A stretch of 64,000 nt of DNA from Phytophthora sp. 'mugwort' (GCA_033558025.1 JAUCEF010000002.1:1860001-1924000); one strand, 5' to 3'; shown: positions 51,950 through 63,980, numbered from the stretch's first letter. A program made the numbers and translations. Notes: generated from the sequence alone by a model not told the origin.

Positions 51950-54900
51950 CGCGAATCTGTTCATCCGGAAGGGAAGAATCAACGGAAAGGTGTCCGAATT
52001 CTACTGGATACTGGTGCCAGTAGGAACATGATCAAGCCCGGTATCGCAACAACTATGCTGACTTCGCGGAAGTTACAAGCAACAAGGTTCGATGGAACAG
52101 TGACTGCTAGACAGGAAGTCCAGCCGTTACCAGAATCACACGAGGTGATCTTTGGTAAGCCCTGGTTCGTCTAGTACAATCCGATAGTGAACTGGCAGAC
52201 AGGAGATGCCGAATTTCCTGAGAATTTTCACTTATGGAAGTCGATGGCCACCATCACAAGAGACAAGGAGACTATGTGCGAACGAACAAGGAAACCTATC
52301 AATGGTGTGTTGCACCTATGGGTATGGCTGGAATGCCAGGAACATGGTCACTGCTCATGAGTACTCTTTTCGAGAAGTTTGACTTTGTCGTCGTGTATCT
52401 GGATGATATCTGCACTTTTGTTCAGCAATATGACGGAGCATGTAAAGCATCTACGCAAGATTTGTAAAGTACTGTGTCGAGAAAAGCTTTATGCTCGCCT
52501 GGCCAACTTCCGATTTGGACAATCGGATATAGCGTTTCTGGGTCATGTAGTGTCGAAAGAGTGGATTAAAGGTAGATCCTCTCAAGACAAAGACAATCGC
52601 TAAATATCGCGCTCCTACATCAAAGAAAGCGCTACTGAGCTTTCTTGGGCTAGCATGATACTATCGCAGGTTCATCTGTGATTTCGCGACGATTGCACGT
52701 CCTCTAAAAGCACTAACCCAAGCACAGACACCGTGGTCCTGGGAAGATGAGCACGAAAATGCTTACCTCGCTCCCAAACTCGCACTTCAACAAGCGCCAA
52801 CGTTGAAGTTGCCGGATTTTACACGACCGTTCATCGTGACTACCGATGCATCTGGGAACTGCATGGGTGGAGTTCTGTCCCAGAACTATGATGGTGTTGA
52901 CCATCCGATCGCATTCTTTTCGAAGAAGTTAAATGAGCATGAACGTGGATGACCAGCGCACGAGAAGGAGCTGTTAGCTATCAAACCAGCTACGGAAAAG
53001 TGGAGACATTACCTACATGGACGTCCGTTTGATGTATACACGGATAGTTCGGCGTTTTCATGGATGTTGCATAATCCTCGCGTATCGCCAAAAATGGCTC
53101 GCTTCTTAACGCACTTCTCCAACTTTACGTTTACGTTACATCACGTGCGTGGTAAAGCTAATGTGGTCGCCGACGCATTATCGCGACCTCCAATGGCAGA
53201 TTCGGACGAGCTAGATGCTAAACCAGCTTCATTACCCGATGTTACGTACACAGTTCATGATTGTGATGACTCCTGTAACCAACACGTAATGTATACGCAG
53301 GAGCAGATGATTCAATCATCGGTGTTACGTCATATGTCGGTCGAAGCTTCCCATCTCATTCTCGACGATGTCGACTTACGGGGAGAGGGCGTCCGATTGG
53401 TGTACCGCAAGAGCAAGTCAACAGCGTCAATTTTCATTATGTATGTCTGTACTTGTCCGCTGACCAGAAGAAAGAGTTTCAACTCGGGTACATGTCGGAC
53501 CAAGACTTCAAGAAGCAATCGACGCAGGGTACCCACATGGAAAAGTTTGTGAAAACAACGGTTTACTCTTCGTTAAGAATACGAAGAGAGATACTGTCTA
53601 CCGTTTGTGAGTTCCGAAGCGCAAAGGTCTACGTACGAATGTCATCATAGAGTTCCATGATGGCAGCACGTCAGCGCATCCGGGTAGCCGTCATACCTAC
53701 CTAACGTTGTCGCAATGGTATTTGTGGCCGATTATGGATCGCGACGTTCGAGAGTATGTCCATACCTGTGAGACCTGCGCGAGATGGAAGTCCAGCAGTC
53801 ACAAGAACGAAGGCCTTCTGATGCCAATACCAATTCCTAAGGAATGCTGGAAAGTTGTTTCGATGGACTTCATCACTGGATTGCCGGTGTCGGAAGGAAT
53901 TGATGCTATCTTAGTTGCAATCGACAAACTGTCGAAACGCGCATAGTAGGCATCTACCTACACTACGGCAGATGCCCAGGACACAGCCAAAGTTTTCTTT
54001 GATGCTGATATCAGCCCCATGGTGTGCCGAACGTAATTATCAGCGACCGTGACTCGAAATTCATTTTAGATTTCTGGAAGTCACTTGTGAAGCTGATGGG
54101 TGTCAAGCTAAGTATGGCCACATCTCACAGAGCTCAAGCTGATGGCCAGACAGAACGTCGAATTTTAGTACATGAACATGCTCTGAGATCCATGGTATCG
54201 TATCAGGAGGCTGATTGGGTGAAGTATTTTGGAACTGTAGAGTATGCCCACTCAACTCTCGTCAACGCATCGACAAAACTAATGTGAGGTTGACACAGGG
54301 CGAAGAGTGTCAAACCTAGTCGCGGAAGAAATGAAAGGCCTACTTCAGTCGGAGCAAGATGTAACGATTGCAGAGTTCGCGAGAAACTTTGCAAAAGAAA
54401 GGCAAGAGATCGTAGAAGAAGATCGTCAGAATCTCGAACAAGCTCAAGTCAAATAGAAGAATACTACGATCGCAAACGCCAAGAATTCATCTTCGAAGAG
54501 GGAGACTTAGTATTTCTCGACAGAAGAACTTATCTTGAAAGACCGTTAATTATGATACGGAACTCAAGAGAGCAAAAACTAACGGCAAAGAAAGTCGGAC
54601 CTTTCGTGATCGAACGCATGGTAAACAACAACGTGGCAAAGCTGATTCTACCCAACGTAATGAGAAGGATCAATCCTACGTTTAATGTCTAACGTCTATC
54701 GCATGACAAGACCAACGTGTCGAACTTCCCAAACCGTCCAATACCTAAGGCTGTTCCGCTTATCGTCGACGAAGAAACTGACTGTACATCGTGGAGAAAT
54801 TGCTAAGAAACCGCGTGAGACGTCGTAAGCGTCGATGGTTGGTCCAATGGCATGATCTGCCTGAACATGAGCGACATGGAGAGCAAGAAAGACATCCAAC

Positions 54901-54960
54901 ATGTTTCGCATTGGCAACAACGCCTTGAGGAATAGCGCCATCGCCAACGTGAACTCAATC
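51950..54960 (+). pseudogene. Gypsy pol (protease, RT, RNase H, integrase, chromodomain), broken
   Basis: The protease has 'VRILLDTGASRNM' near 52000 and the RT 'FDFVVVYLDDICTF' (YLDD near 52396). RNase H shows 'FIVTTDASGNCMGGVLSQ' near 52830, 'FFSKKLNEHERG', 'FDVYTDSSAFSWMLHN' and 'HHVRGKANVVADALSRPP' near 53140. The integrase begins with the H2C2 part ('WPIMDRDVREYVHTCETCAR', near 53730). The catalytic Asp is in 'VSMDFITGLP', the second in 'VIISDRDSKFI' near 54035 and the Glu in 'QADGQTERRI' near 54140. A chromodomain-like end ('RRWLVQWHDLPEHERH' type) lies at about 54820-54900. Stops (for example the TAG after 'SKRA') and shifts break it. Only part of the RT is recognisable, so an internal loss is likely around 52150-52250. 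Confidence 0.85.
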
Positions 54961-54970
54961 GGGGGGGAGA

Positions 54971-55194
54971 TGTCAGACCGAGCACGCCAGCGGCCTATGT
55001 AGCAAGCCACCATGCGCGAGCTGCCGTGAACAGCCAGGACGCGCAGAGCACGAGTTGCTTCCACGAGCGCATGCATGTCGTAGCTAGCAAAAGAAAAACA
55101 AACAAATATAATCATTCCAAAACGTGCGTCGTTCCCCACAAGTCAAGCCTACCTGCTTCCTCCGCCGCACTGCAAGTGCATAGCCGCCCCGGCA
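54971..55194 (+). repeat. 3' LTR of the Gypsy element (224 bp)
   Basis: TGTCAGACCGAGCACG opens and GCCCCGGCA closes it. Compared with the 5' LTR two segments are missing, each at a place where the longer LTR has short direct repeats (CCGAGCACG and GCGCATGG). This suggests deletion by slippage or recombination between those words. Confidence 0.85.
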
Positions 55195-55790
55195 TCATGG
55201 TTTTAACACTGGCCGAGCTAGCAGTGAGCATCTGCAGGCCAAGGATAGAGATCTCAACGTGGTCAAGCCTCACACACACCATGGGGGCCTTGCCACCATT
55301 CAGACCCTGGATGTAAATGGCAACGCCGCCCCAGATAAGGTGCAGGTTCAGCTGCGTGATGTGGATATTCTGAATAATAACGTTGTTGCCACGGATCCAG
55401 AGGCCCTTGCCCTTGATCAGTCCGTACCGACGCCGCAGAGGGTCTTATTAGCTGTCACTAGGAGCGGGTTTTTAGTGGCAGCAAGGTCGTACGAGATCTT
55501 GACCGAGGTACCCTGCCCACAACCGCCCGTGTTGGCCATGCTGCCGCTTCTAGAATAACGTCCTGGTCTTTGTAGCCGTTCTTCTTGGCAAGGCAGTCGC
55601 GGTTGCTCTTGGGGCGGTAGCCATTTTCGGTTCTCGTGCCTTCTGTGCCGCGGAAGTCGAAGGTCTTGGTGAGGATAATGACGCGCGGCTGCGAGTCGTG
55701 CAGGTAGTTCTTGAGATCAGCGAGGGAGTTGGTGTACACGGGAGTAGCGTTGCTGCCTCCGGTGGTGCCTGAAGCGACACCCGGTGAGCA
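55195..55790 (-). pseudogene. Pectate lyase (PL1) 5' half, cut off by the Gypsy element
   Basis: On the minus strand from about 55785: 'GVASGTTGGSNATPVYTNSL' and 'LADLKNYLHDSQPRVIILTK', then 'FDFRGTEGTRTENGYRPKSN' and 'KNGYKDQDVILE' to about 55550, where an indel shifts the frame. The next frame has '[20 protein letters not shown]', '[11 protein letters not shown]' (the calcium-site Asp of GGDA replaced by Val) and '[15 protein letters not shown]'. It ends at 55195 just before TISNS in the 3' half. The start and signal peptide region above 55790 is not recognisable. The gene was probably already decaying, or has decayed since. Confidence 0.88.
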
Positions 55791-55799
55791 GCTTAATAG

Positions 55800-57887
55800 A
55801 CGACGACGTTTTGCCTTGTTTGGTGATCAATTGTTGAGTTTGCTGCGTCTGATCGACCTGCGATTGCTGCATGGTGTTGCCGGAACCCAGGGGGAGTGCC
55901 TGCGTACCCTGCACGGCGAGGGCAGTGACGCAACGGCGACGACGTGGAGGTGGAGGATCTGCATGGTGTCCTGGAGACCTGTACAGTAGGAAGTATTTTC
56001 GACAATACGCAGTGATCGGGATATCGCTCGAGGTGGATCATCACGTTGCCTGCTTACTCTCCCCGACTCATATCGAGGCAAATGAGACGGAATGTCTGAC
56101 TTCGTGCGACGGGACAATTGACACACAGAGATGAGGAGCTACAGGAAACCAACCTGTTCACCAACGAAGCGGACCAAGTGGTAACTAGGAAGCATTACGT
56201 CACATCGATTTTCCCACTTGATGGGTGTTACAGAGCCGCAGAAGCGCAGCAATTTTAGTGCATTCAGTTGAATACTACTACATATTACATGTACTAACTT
56301 CCTATTCATTGAAACGAACACCAAACTGTGCAGTCTATAGATGCACATAGTGTAGCCAGCATGCTAATATCTCCACGATGTAACACGTGCATTTTTCCCC
56401 TTGAAGCTGAGACACTCATGGTCTTGGACTCAAGGTCCCGGACACTCGTTCACAAGATGACTTTATCACATTTTATACAAGAATTATAGCACACTACATG
56501 TAATCAATAATAAACGATCAAAACCAGACTCTAACGCAAGGAAACTCTCCAGTGTCGATAAGCTGAGTTCAAAATCAGAAAAGAATTGCTTACTCATGCT
56601 GGCTCACGCCGCGACATTTGGCAGCGCAAAATACGATCTCAACGCATAATGCAGTAGGCGCGGTATTCCATCAGATTTGAAGCCACAGTGAGATAGCGAG
56701 AGAAAAAAACGTGTGTGCTCCCAATTATCGTATGAGCGAGAGAGTTTAGTTAAAACCTCAACACCCCTAACGTCTTTGCCTCTCGAGGGTGCTGATGCGG
56801 CAACACAACGCTACCACTATTAATAAGGGTTTCATTGCACGTGATGCTGTCCCCAACTGGGACGTTCTTTGAGTTCCTAAATAAGTGTTTTACGGGTCTT
56901 AAGAAGGGCCTATCAAGGGATCTTAGTGTAACAAGAACGATACTCCGCTCTCTGTTATGATGCTGATGTGTAGTTGGAACGACAGGGTTTCTGCTCTATG
57001 AGTTTTCTTAGCCTTGTATGGGGTCTGCCTGAGGCTAGCAAGAAGCTACGGGATCGCGTTAGCGAAAGCGCAAAAAGTGCCCCCTTTTTGGGGCTCAGTC
57101 AGACAACAGCATGGTCAAATCGCTCACGCGGGTTGGTCGCACGTAAACAATTAAGCTTATAAAATACATGTTCAGGCGTCAAATCTTGCAACATAACCTT
57201 TCTGGTTGAAGCGAATCTTGCTTTGCTGTCGTGATGTTCTTGACTCAAAGCCAATACCGTAACCCTTAATAGCAAGCGCTACATGAGCGTCGAATGTGTC
57301 CGTCCATCTCTGCGTTCTAAGCGCTCTACATCCCCAACACGTTACGGCGCTACAAGTGATGATACTGGCGTTGAACGATATCATTAAAGAATAAATATAT
57401 ATACGCGAGCTTTTGTGCCTGACTGGATACCGTATCTCGACCTGAAAAGGTCCAAAACCTACTAGTGGTTCTTTTTCCATGGCATCCTTGGCAAACCTTA
57501 CGTCGCGTGAGTTTGAAGCCGATGCCGCAAAGCTGCCCGCACACGCACAACGCGAGAGTCGACTCGTTACTCTCGATTTGAGGCTAAGTTCCACATTTCA
57601 CCATTGACGCGCTTATGAATGACCAGTAGACTTAAGATGTTCTACAGTGTAGGTGTTACGACTACATATTAATAAATCGGCTGGGCATAAGGCCACTTCA
57701 TCCCCTTCCACAAAATTGGCTGGGCATTTCGCAGTTTTCTCTATTGCATTTGTAGAACCCTACAGCCGCTTCTGCATACTGAGGGTAACCAACACTACTC
57801 CCCGTCTCGCGTCGTCGATCACACGAAATAATAAATGTGTAAAAACGATTCTTAGGCGACAAAACAGACGCAGATATCAGATTTGTG
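55800..57887. other. Right part of the inverted-repeat spacer, no recognisable gene
   Basis: No supported gene. The minus-strand frame 57172-57594 (140 codons) has no motif. 57060-57100 has a short hairpin-like GTGCCCCCTTTTTGGGGC. The upstream remainder of the interrupted pectate lyase gene (promoter, signal peptide) should lie just right of 55790, but I cannot read it. Confidence 0.4.
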
Positions 57888-57894
57888 ACGGGGC

Positions 57895-58290
57895 ACACGA
57901 CACCTTGCGCACAGGAAATATGACTTCCGGAGAGTTTACCAACTCTCAGTGAACGGCAGTCCACTAGTCCCTGACCTGTGGGACTGTTACCAAATTAGGT
58001 AGATATAAGATTTAATATGTGTATAGGTGACCCCTTTTAATGCGTCTACATACGAACTATTAGTCACCTATAAAGTACCCTAGATGTTATCCCATTGCGT
58101 GGCTCTGAGGTCTTGTACCATATCTGCGGTATCTATCCATGACGTCATTACCATTGACGTCATAGTGATGTTTGGCGACATCACTTAGGTACTAGGGTAC
58201 ACCTGCTCTAAAGAGTGACTTGGCACTCTTCATGTAACCCCGTCACCCCCCCCCCCACTTAGGTTCGGTTTACCGACCATCCAGGACGAG
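57895..58290 (+). repeat. LTR-like region with two CRE palindromes (right arm)
   Basis: It is the right-arm counterpart of 48330-48727. TGACGTCA occurs at 58140-58147 and 58155-58162. CCTATAAAGTACC near 58067 is TATA-like. The C homopolymer is at 58246-58256. It precedes the plus-strand gag start at 58434. Confidence 0.55.
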
Positions 58291-58433
58291 TGAAAGGAAG
58301 CCGCCACCTTTCACTCTCCAAGTCGAATTACATCGACTTCGCTACGGTTGGTTTTCGCAGCCAGCTCATTTCCTTTTGTGCCCGAGCACTCCCACGTGCT
58401 CTTTTTCTTCTCGGCTTCACGTCAGCCTCAGGC

Positions 58434-60388
58434 ATGACCAAGACTCGGTCTGGCAGCAGTGCGAAGGTGCCTGCCAAGCCTGTTGTTTCCAAGCAGCAGG
58501 CTAAGAGCTCTAAGCGGTCTGGCAAAGGCTCTGCCGCTAATGGATCCACCAAGGTGGCATTCAAGGTGACCACCAAAAGACCTGAACCGCCTGTGGAGTA
58601 CCCTGAGCGTGGACTATGAGGAGGACTCGGACAAGTCTCCCATGTCCTGGGGCGATAACGAGATCCCGCTCATCAAGAGGTTTGACGGCGACCCGAGTCA
58701 GTCGGACTCGCTTGGGTCCCTACCCCTCTGTCTAGCCATAACGGCGACGATGGCAACGCGCCGAAGACGCCCGAGCGCCAGGGAGTCCAGGCTCACGCAA
58801 GGAGGACGAAGAGAAACCTCGTTCTCCGGCCAAGCACTTGACGCTCGCTGAGGCAACTGCCCGCGTCAAGGCTGCTAAGGCTGCAGCAGCCTCGGAAGTC
58901 AGCCGTAGACGGCGGGATGCTTCCAGGTTTCCAATCCGTGAAGGGTATGGGGCCATCATGCTCACGAACAAGGGCCTCTTTAGTTATTCTTCCGACGAGG
59001 AGGAAGAGGACCAAATCGGCTGAGAGATCTCCAACGATCTCGACGGGCAGCAGTCGGAATACCAGGCTGCTCGTCATAAGAGAGTGCGGGCCCCGGTGAC
59101 CCGGTCGCCTGTGAAGTGCTCTTCACCTGCTCGTGGGGGACCGCCTTAAGGGAAGTACCCGCTCCCGAGTACTTCCCTCCTGAGGAGTCCCACAGAGTCG
59201 ACGCCTACATGGGTCAGCTCCAGCCGCCTCGCGTGCTTCATGGCGGGCGTTCTTCTCGGGGCGCTTATGAGCGACACCTGGTGGCCAAACAGCCCATCTT
59301 CCAGAACGTGAGCATCGCTCGGTGCGTGCTCCTGGCAACACCCCACTGAAGGAGTTCACGAGCCGGCGAAAGAAGCCAGAGCTCCGGTCGGGACTTCGAC
59401 CTGTGTGTGACTTGGGGCTACCCAGCCGTTATGCCCCACACTGTGACTCTTTCCAAGAGGCTGGGGCCGTCTTCTGGGGGTGGGCAGCTAGCCGCTGCTC
59501 AAACGGGCAACTCAATGTTCTCTGGCAGGATCTCGCGCTGGGGCCATCCCTTGACCTCCAAGATCTGCGTATTGAGTTTGCTCATGCGGTAGGCAAACGG
59601 CAGCTCTTAGAGAACTGCAGAAGACTTCCTCTTCTAGCGCTCATGATGAGCGCGGGTATGGTCTTGGATCTACAACCACACCCCGTGCGGGCAAGAAAGC
59701 CCGAACTAAGGAGCACTCTGCTTCCGAGTACGCCCTACACTTCACGCGGAGCTGGCGCTTCCCGTGAACGCGCCGCTCCTGGAGCACGCTCCACGTGGTA
59801 GTGGGTCTCTCCCTATCACGGCCGAGGAGGGGATCGAACGAGTACGAGTATGAGGCACCGCCCTTCCGGCCCGGCTCAGGGCCTGGCGTGCCGCCTTCGG
59901 CTCCACATCGGGTCGTTGAAGACGGCACTCTTCGTCATCGAGTCCTTGCGCTTGAGATGGCGCTTGGACTTGGTGAGGGCGGGGCTGCCGGCACCCAGGC
60001 CGGAAGCGCTGGGATCCTTGAGCCGATTCGCGACGACGTGAATCGTCTGGCGGACGACTTGTTGGCCCTTGGAGGTAGGGTCGACCACCGTACGAATGAC
60101 GTGGACGAGGCCTTCCAACGTCTGGATGGCCTTTGGATGTCTATGGACCGAGTTCAACGGAAGTTGTTTCTCGGTTCGGGACCTCCTGTGGCCGGTGTTC
60201 CAGGCGGGAGCGCCTCCTGCGTACTCCCAGCCGTATCATTATGGTTCATACTCGGCGTATGCAGCCGGGTTTCTTTCGTATGGAGTCCCTTCCGCGGCCC
60301 CGCAAGGGACCTGGGCTTCTGGCTCTGGGCGCGCTCAGAGAGAAGAGTCGCAGCCTCGCTTTTAAGAGCTGGGGCCTGTAAGCACTGA
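58434..60388 (+). pseudogene. Gypsy gag region, frameshifted (right arm)
   Basis: The sequence and breaks are the same as the left-arm gag (46224-48179), read on the plus strand. It starts 'MTKTRSGSSAKVPAKPVV' at 58434, passes a stop at 58617-58619, and shifts through acidic ('DYEEDSDKSPMSWGD'), Ala-rich helical and 'RVDAYMGQLQPPRVLHGGRS' parts to a stop at 60388. The last open piece (59795-60388, 197 codons) includes 'NDVDEAFQRLDGLWMSMDRV'. No zinc knuckle is visible. The pol of a second element abuts it head-on at about 60390-60440. Confidence 0.65.
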
Positions 60389-60429
60389 GGAGTACGGCAC
60401 CGCTTCAAACGCCCCATGTAAAACGTCGG

Positions 60430-61530
60430 GTGGGTCGTCATCGACTTAGGCAGGTCAATGGTATAGCCGCACCATGCCTGGTCAGGGCCGCGAAGGGTCC
60501 AATGAAGCGGTTTTTCAGCTTGTTGCTCCCAACGGAACTTACCGTGGCGAGTGGCAAGTTCCTAGTGTCTAGTAGGGCTAATTCACCCACTTTAATCGCG
60601 TTTAAGTTTCTTCTTCCTTGTTTGTCTGAGTACTCCTTTTGTTTGTCCGGTGTCGCTGCCATGGCATCACGGACACGGCTGATTACGTTCCGCTTGGTGT
60701 CTATAAAAGCCACCACTTGTTTCCACAAGGAAACCGGTCTCATATCCGAGACCTGGGAGGAAAGCGCTTTCCGAGCCTCCCCTCGCTTAGAACAGAAGAT
60801 GGGATGCTGCCTCATAAAGTGGCACCCGTGGCTGGCGTAAGCCATTCAGGTAGAATGGGGGTATACCCGGTCGATGCGTTAACCGCATGCTGAGTGCAAC
60901 CTCAACTAATGGCAGGCGTTCTGCCCAAGAGCGAGGAGACTCCGCACAGACACTGCGTAGAGTGTCCTCAAGCACTCGGTTGGCACGCTCCGTCTGCCCA
61001 TCCGTCTGAGGATGATCGGCAGTAGACATGCGCAGCCTTGTTCCAAGCAGTTGGAACAGTTTCGAACGCAGTGGTAAACCGCGGGTCACGATATCCGAGA
61101 CAATTGTCTCCGGCAGACCATGATGGCGGAAACGCCAGCTTCGCAGCCTGTTCCCCGGTCACTGCTTCTTTGGCCGGAGCAAGTTACACCACCTTGCTCA
61201 GACGGCACACGAGCACTAAGATGCCGGGTTTTTTTTTCATCATCTTCGTGGCCGGCCACTGAAAGTCCGAAGATGAAGTCCAGACGCATCGACTTCCAGC
61301 AGTCTATTGGGACGGGCAGGCTCTGCAAATGAACCGAGGCGTGCCCGGCGGGTTTCACCCGCTGACATGTTTCACATGTCTTCACGTACTATGCGACCCG
61401 CTTGTACATGTGGGTCCACCGTGGCTACTGAGAGAGCGATTGGATGATCTTCTCGCGGCCCAGATGACCGCTGTACGGCGCATTGTTCGCCTCCTGTAGG
61501 ATCTCAAACATGAGATCCTTGGCGCTTGGT
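60430..61530 (-). pseudogene. Gypsy integrase and C-terminal pol fragment (right arm)
   Basis: It is identical in sequence to the left-arm fragment. Reading from 61530 down: zinc-binding part with a TAG after 'QSLSQ', 'KTCETCQRVKPAGHASVHLQ', the core Asp in 'RLDFIFGL', and 'TADHPQTDGQTERANRVLED' with the Glu near 61020. The end part is 'KVGELALLDTRNLPL' near 60600, then 'MTTHPTFYMGRLKR' at 60441. The same frame breaks as in the left arm show that the decay came before the duplication or was copied by conversion. Confidence 0.85.
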
Positions 61531-61534
61531 ACGA

Positions 61535-63980
61535 CTACCCGTGGGGGTTCATGGGGCTCCACTCGATAGTAGAGCAGGCTATAGGCCCACTCGTATCGAT
61601 GGAGCCGGGCTCTCTGACGTGGTGTGGGTCACTCGGCCTTTGCTTCCTTGTCAGCGGCCTGGAAACGCACCACAGGTGCCAGGGCTTCGTCGCCCCGATA
61701 CGCCATGCGTATCTGATCGTATAGATCGGTCGTGGCGCGACTGATTGCGCCAGCCCATAGTCCGGCGTGACAACGTATAGCACGTTATGCTTGCCAGGCT
61801 TGTACTCGACGCGGAAGTTGTATTCCGCGAAGAAGGACAGCCACCTCGCCATCCGTTGGGACAAATGGGGCGAAATCGTCGCCGTCCGTAAGGATGCGTG
61901 ATCTGTGTAGATCACAAGAGGCTGTGAGCCCGGGTGGTGCACCCGGAATTTGACAAGGGCGTACTTCATGGCAAGCAGCTCCCTGTCATGAACGGGGTAG
62001 TTCCGTTCGACAGCCTTGAGCTGCTGGACTGAAACGAGATCACTCGTTCACGTCCTGCTGCATCATTCCGGCACAATGCACCTGCAATTGCATAATCGAA
62101 GCATCTCAGACGACGCTGAACGGCTTCGTCTCGTCCGGCTGTGCCAGGACAGGCACCTTGTGGTAGCTTGCCATGACATTATCAAGGGCGGCCTGGTGCT
62201 CATGCCCCAGTGCCAGTTGGTATCCTTCTTCAGAAGACCCGACAAAGGTCTAGCCAGACCCGCGTACCTTTCGCTGTACTTATGAAGGTAGTTGGCTAAG
62301 TCGAGCCACTTCCTCAGGTCCTTCTGGAACCTTGGCGTTGGCCAAGCCGGAATGACCTTAACCTTCTCAGGGTGGGCTCGAACTCCGACGTTGCTGACGA
62401 AGAAACCGAGAATTTTGATCTCTTGTGCCGCGAAGACATACTTGTCGATGTTGGCTCGAGCTTGTTCGCTCTCATGACCTCTAATCCTCCACGGAGGTGT
62501 TCCAAATGCACATCCATAGCCATCTGGCTTCTTTCGGCACGGCAATGGACGAAGCTGTCGTCGAAGTATGTATGTGCGTACGCACGCAGTGGTCTAAACG
62601 ACTGTTGAGCAGGCGATTGAACGTCGCCGGGGCATTAGGCAGGCCTTGTGTCACGAGACACTCCCAGAGCATACCGCTGACGGTGCTCACTGCGGTGAGC
62701 GGGATGTCATTTTCGCGGATCAGGATTTGGTAGTATCCGTCCACCAGGTCCAGGGCGCTGTGTAACTCGCACCCGGCCATGTTGTTTAAGAACACATCTT
62801 TTCAAGGGATGCGTGTCTGGTTCGGCACCGTCGCGCTGTTCATTTTATTGAAAACATGCACCAGACGCCACTTCCGTTTCGGCTTCCGAACGCGATAAAG
62901 TTGGCGTTGAGTGTGGGGATTTCGATTCCCGCAACATGCCTGCCTTGGCCTTTGCGACGAAGAAGGCATCAAATAAAAATGACCTCGCACTGTTCGCGAG
63001 GCGGTGGCCATTGTCTGGTGACACAGTACTTCGTGCTCGGCACGAGATCAATCTCGTGCCTGATCCCACGATCCTGTAGGAGGTGAGACGGTGGATCATT
63101 GGACATAACGTCCTCGAACTCCTTCATTAAAGGATCCAGTGTAAGCGCGAGGCACGCTGTGACGAGAATGCCTCCAGGACGCCCTTGTTCATAGTCAAGG
63201 AGGAATTCAATTCTTCTGGAGTGGACGCTTACTTCAAGAGTACCACCTCCGCGATTTCCTCAGCCTTCAGGTCGTCCAGGAAATCTGTCGGCGTCAACCC
63301 TTCGAGGTTCAGGAGCTCTGACACCTCGGGTAGCGGCTCTAGCTGGATGCCGCCTGCCTTGACCCGATGGCCGGTCTCGCCGTCGAAGATGTGATAACAG
63401 CCTTCGCCTGGCCGCAATCCGGGTCCTGGGTCCGAGTCGCTTGAAGCGACTCCAGTCTGAAGTGACTTCAGACTCGACTTGCGGTGTCGACTATGCCGTC
63501 GACGGCGACCGTGACATGGTACTTCGTTACCCAGGTATGTGGACGTCTCCTTGACGACGTCCAAAGCTTCTAGAGCTTCGTGTGGAACAAGGTTACCCAC
63601 ACGGGAAGCGCATTCTGCGCCTTCCTCTCCAGTTGCTTTCTGGGTGACACGTGTGGAACATAGTTACCCACACAGGAAGCGCCTCGCGCGTCTTCCTCGC
63701 CAGTTTCAGTCTGGGTGACTTGGTGTGGACCTAGGTTACCCACCTGGTCGGTGCCTCCGGGCACCGCCACTCTTGAAACCTCAGCCGCCGGTTTAGATTC
63801 CGGCGGGGGTCAAGGGCTATCCTGCAAGGACTGCCACACTCGACCAGATGCAGCTACTGCTGCCACCGCTTCTAGGGAGTCCCTCAATACATCGGCGGCT
63901 CCCAAAAATTCACTGGATGCTCTTGCGTCCCGCCCCCCTTTCGGACGCCCCCAGTTCCTGGCAGAGGTGGGAACATGACT
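61535..63980 (-). pseudogene. Gypsy pol upstream part: protease region, RT, RNase H (window edge)
   Basis: From the right edge down: a protease-linker region (63600-63229, 'LPEVSELLNLEGLTPTDFLD'), then RT pieces 'AFFVAKAKAGMLRESKSPHS' near 62940 and 'KRKWRLVHVFNKMNSATVPN' near 62860. Next come 'LHSALDLVDGYYQILIREND' near 62740 (first RT Asp) and 'YFDDSFVH' near 62560 (YFDD box). The connection domain includes 'FLDLANYLHKYSERYAGLAR'-type sequence near 62280. RNase H follows with 'VIYTDHASLRTATISPHLSQ' and 'WLSFFAEYNFRVEYKPGKHN' near 61800-61900. The domain order is normal, but frames change several times. It runs on into the integrase at 61530 and off the window at the right. Confidence 0.8.

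Larger units (their letters stand above)
49659..55194 (+). mobile_element. Ty3/Gypsy LTR retrotransposon inserted in a pectate lyase gene
   Basis: The element is 5536 bp long, begins TGTCAG and ends GGCA. It is flanked by the 5-bp duplication TCATG (49654-49658 and 55195-55199). Inside lie a 5' LTR, a probable primer-binding site (TGGTAACAG at 50072), gag with zinc knuckle, protease, RT, RNase H, integrase, a chromodomain-like end, a polypurine tract (CGGGGGGGAGA, about 54960-54970) and a 3' LTR. The coding part has several frameshifts and stops, so it is not autonomous now. The intact target duplication shows a normal integrase-mediated insertion. Confidence 0.93.
57888..61590. repeat. Right arm of the large inverted repeat
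   Basis: This is the reverse complement of 45030-48727; see that entry for the pairing. It starts with the shared word GGCACAC near 57895 and remains nearly identical to about 61460. Further right the match weakens and ends near 61590, inside a longer Gypsy pol that continues to the window edge. The left arm lacks that continuation, so the right arm looks like the source and the left arm like the derived copy, or both come from a longer ancestor. Confidence 0.9.

Noticed and set aside
57172..57594. Minus-strand open frame of 140 codons
   Set aside because: No family motif, unconvincing composition and no promoter element. It lies in repeat-type spacer DNA.
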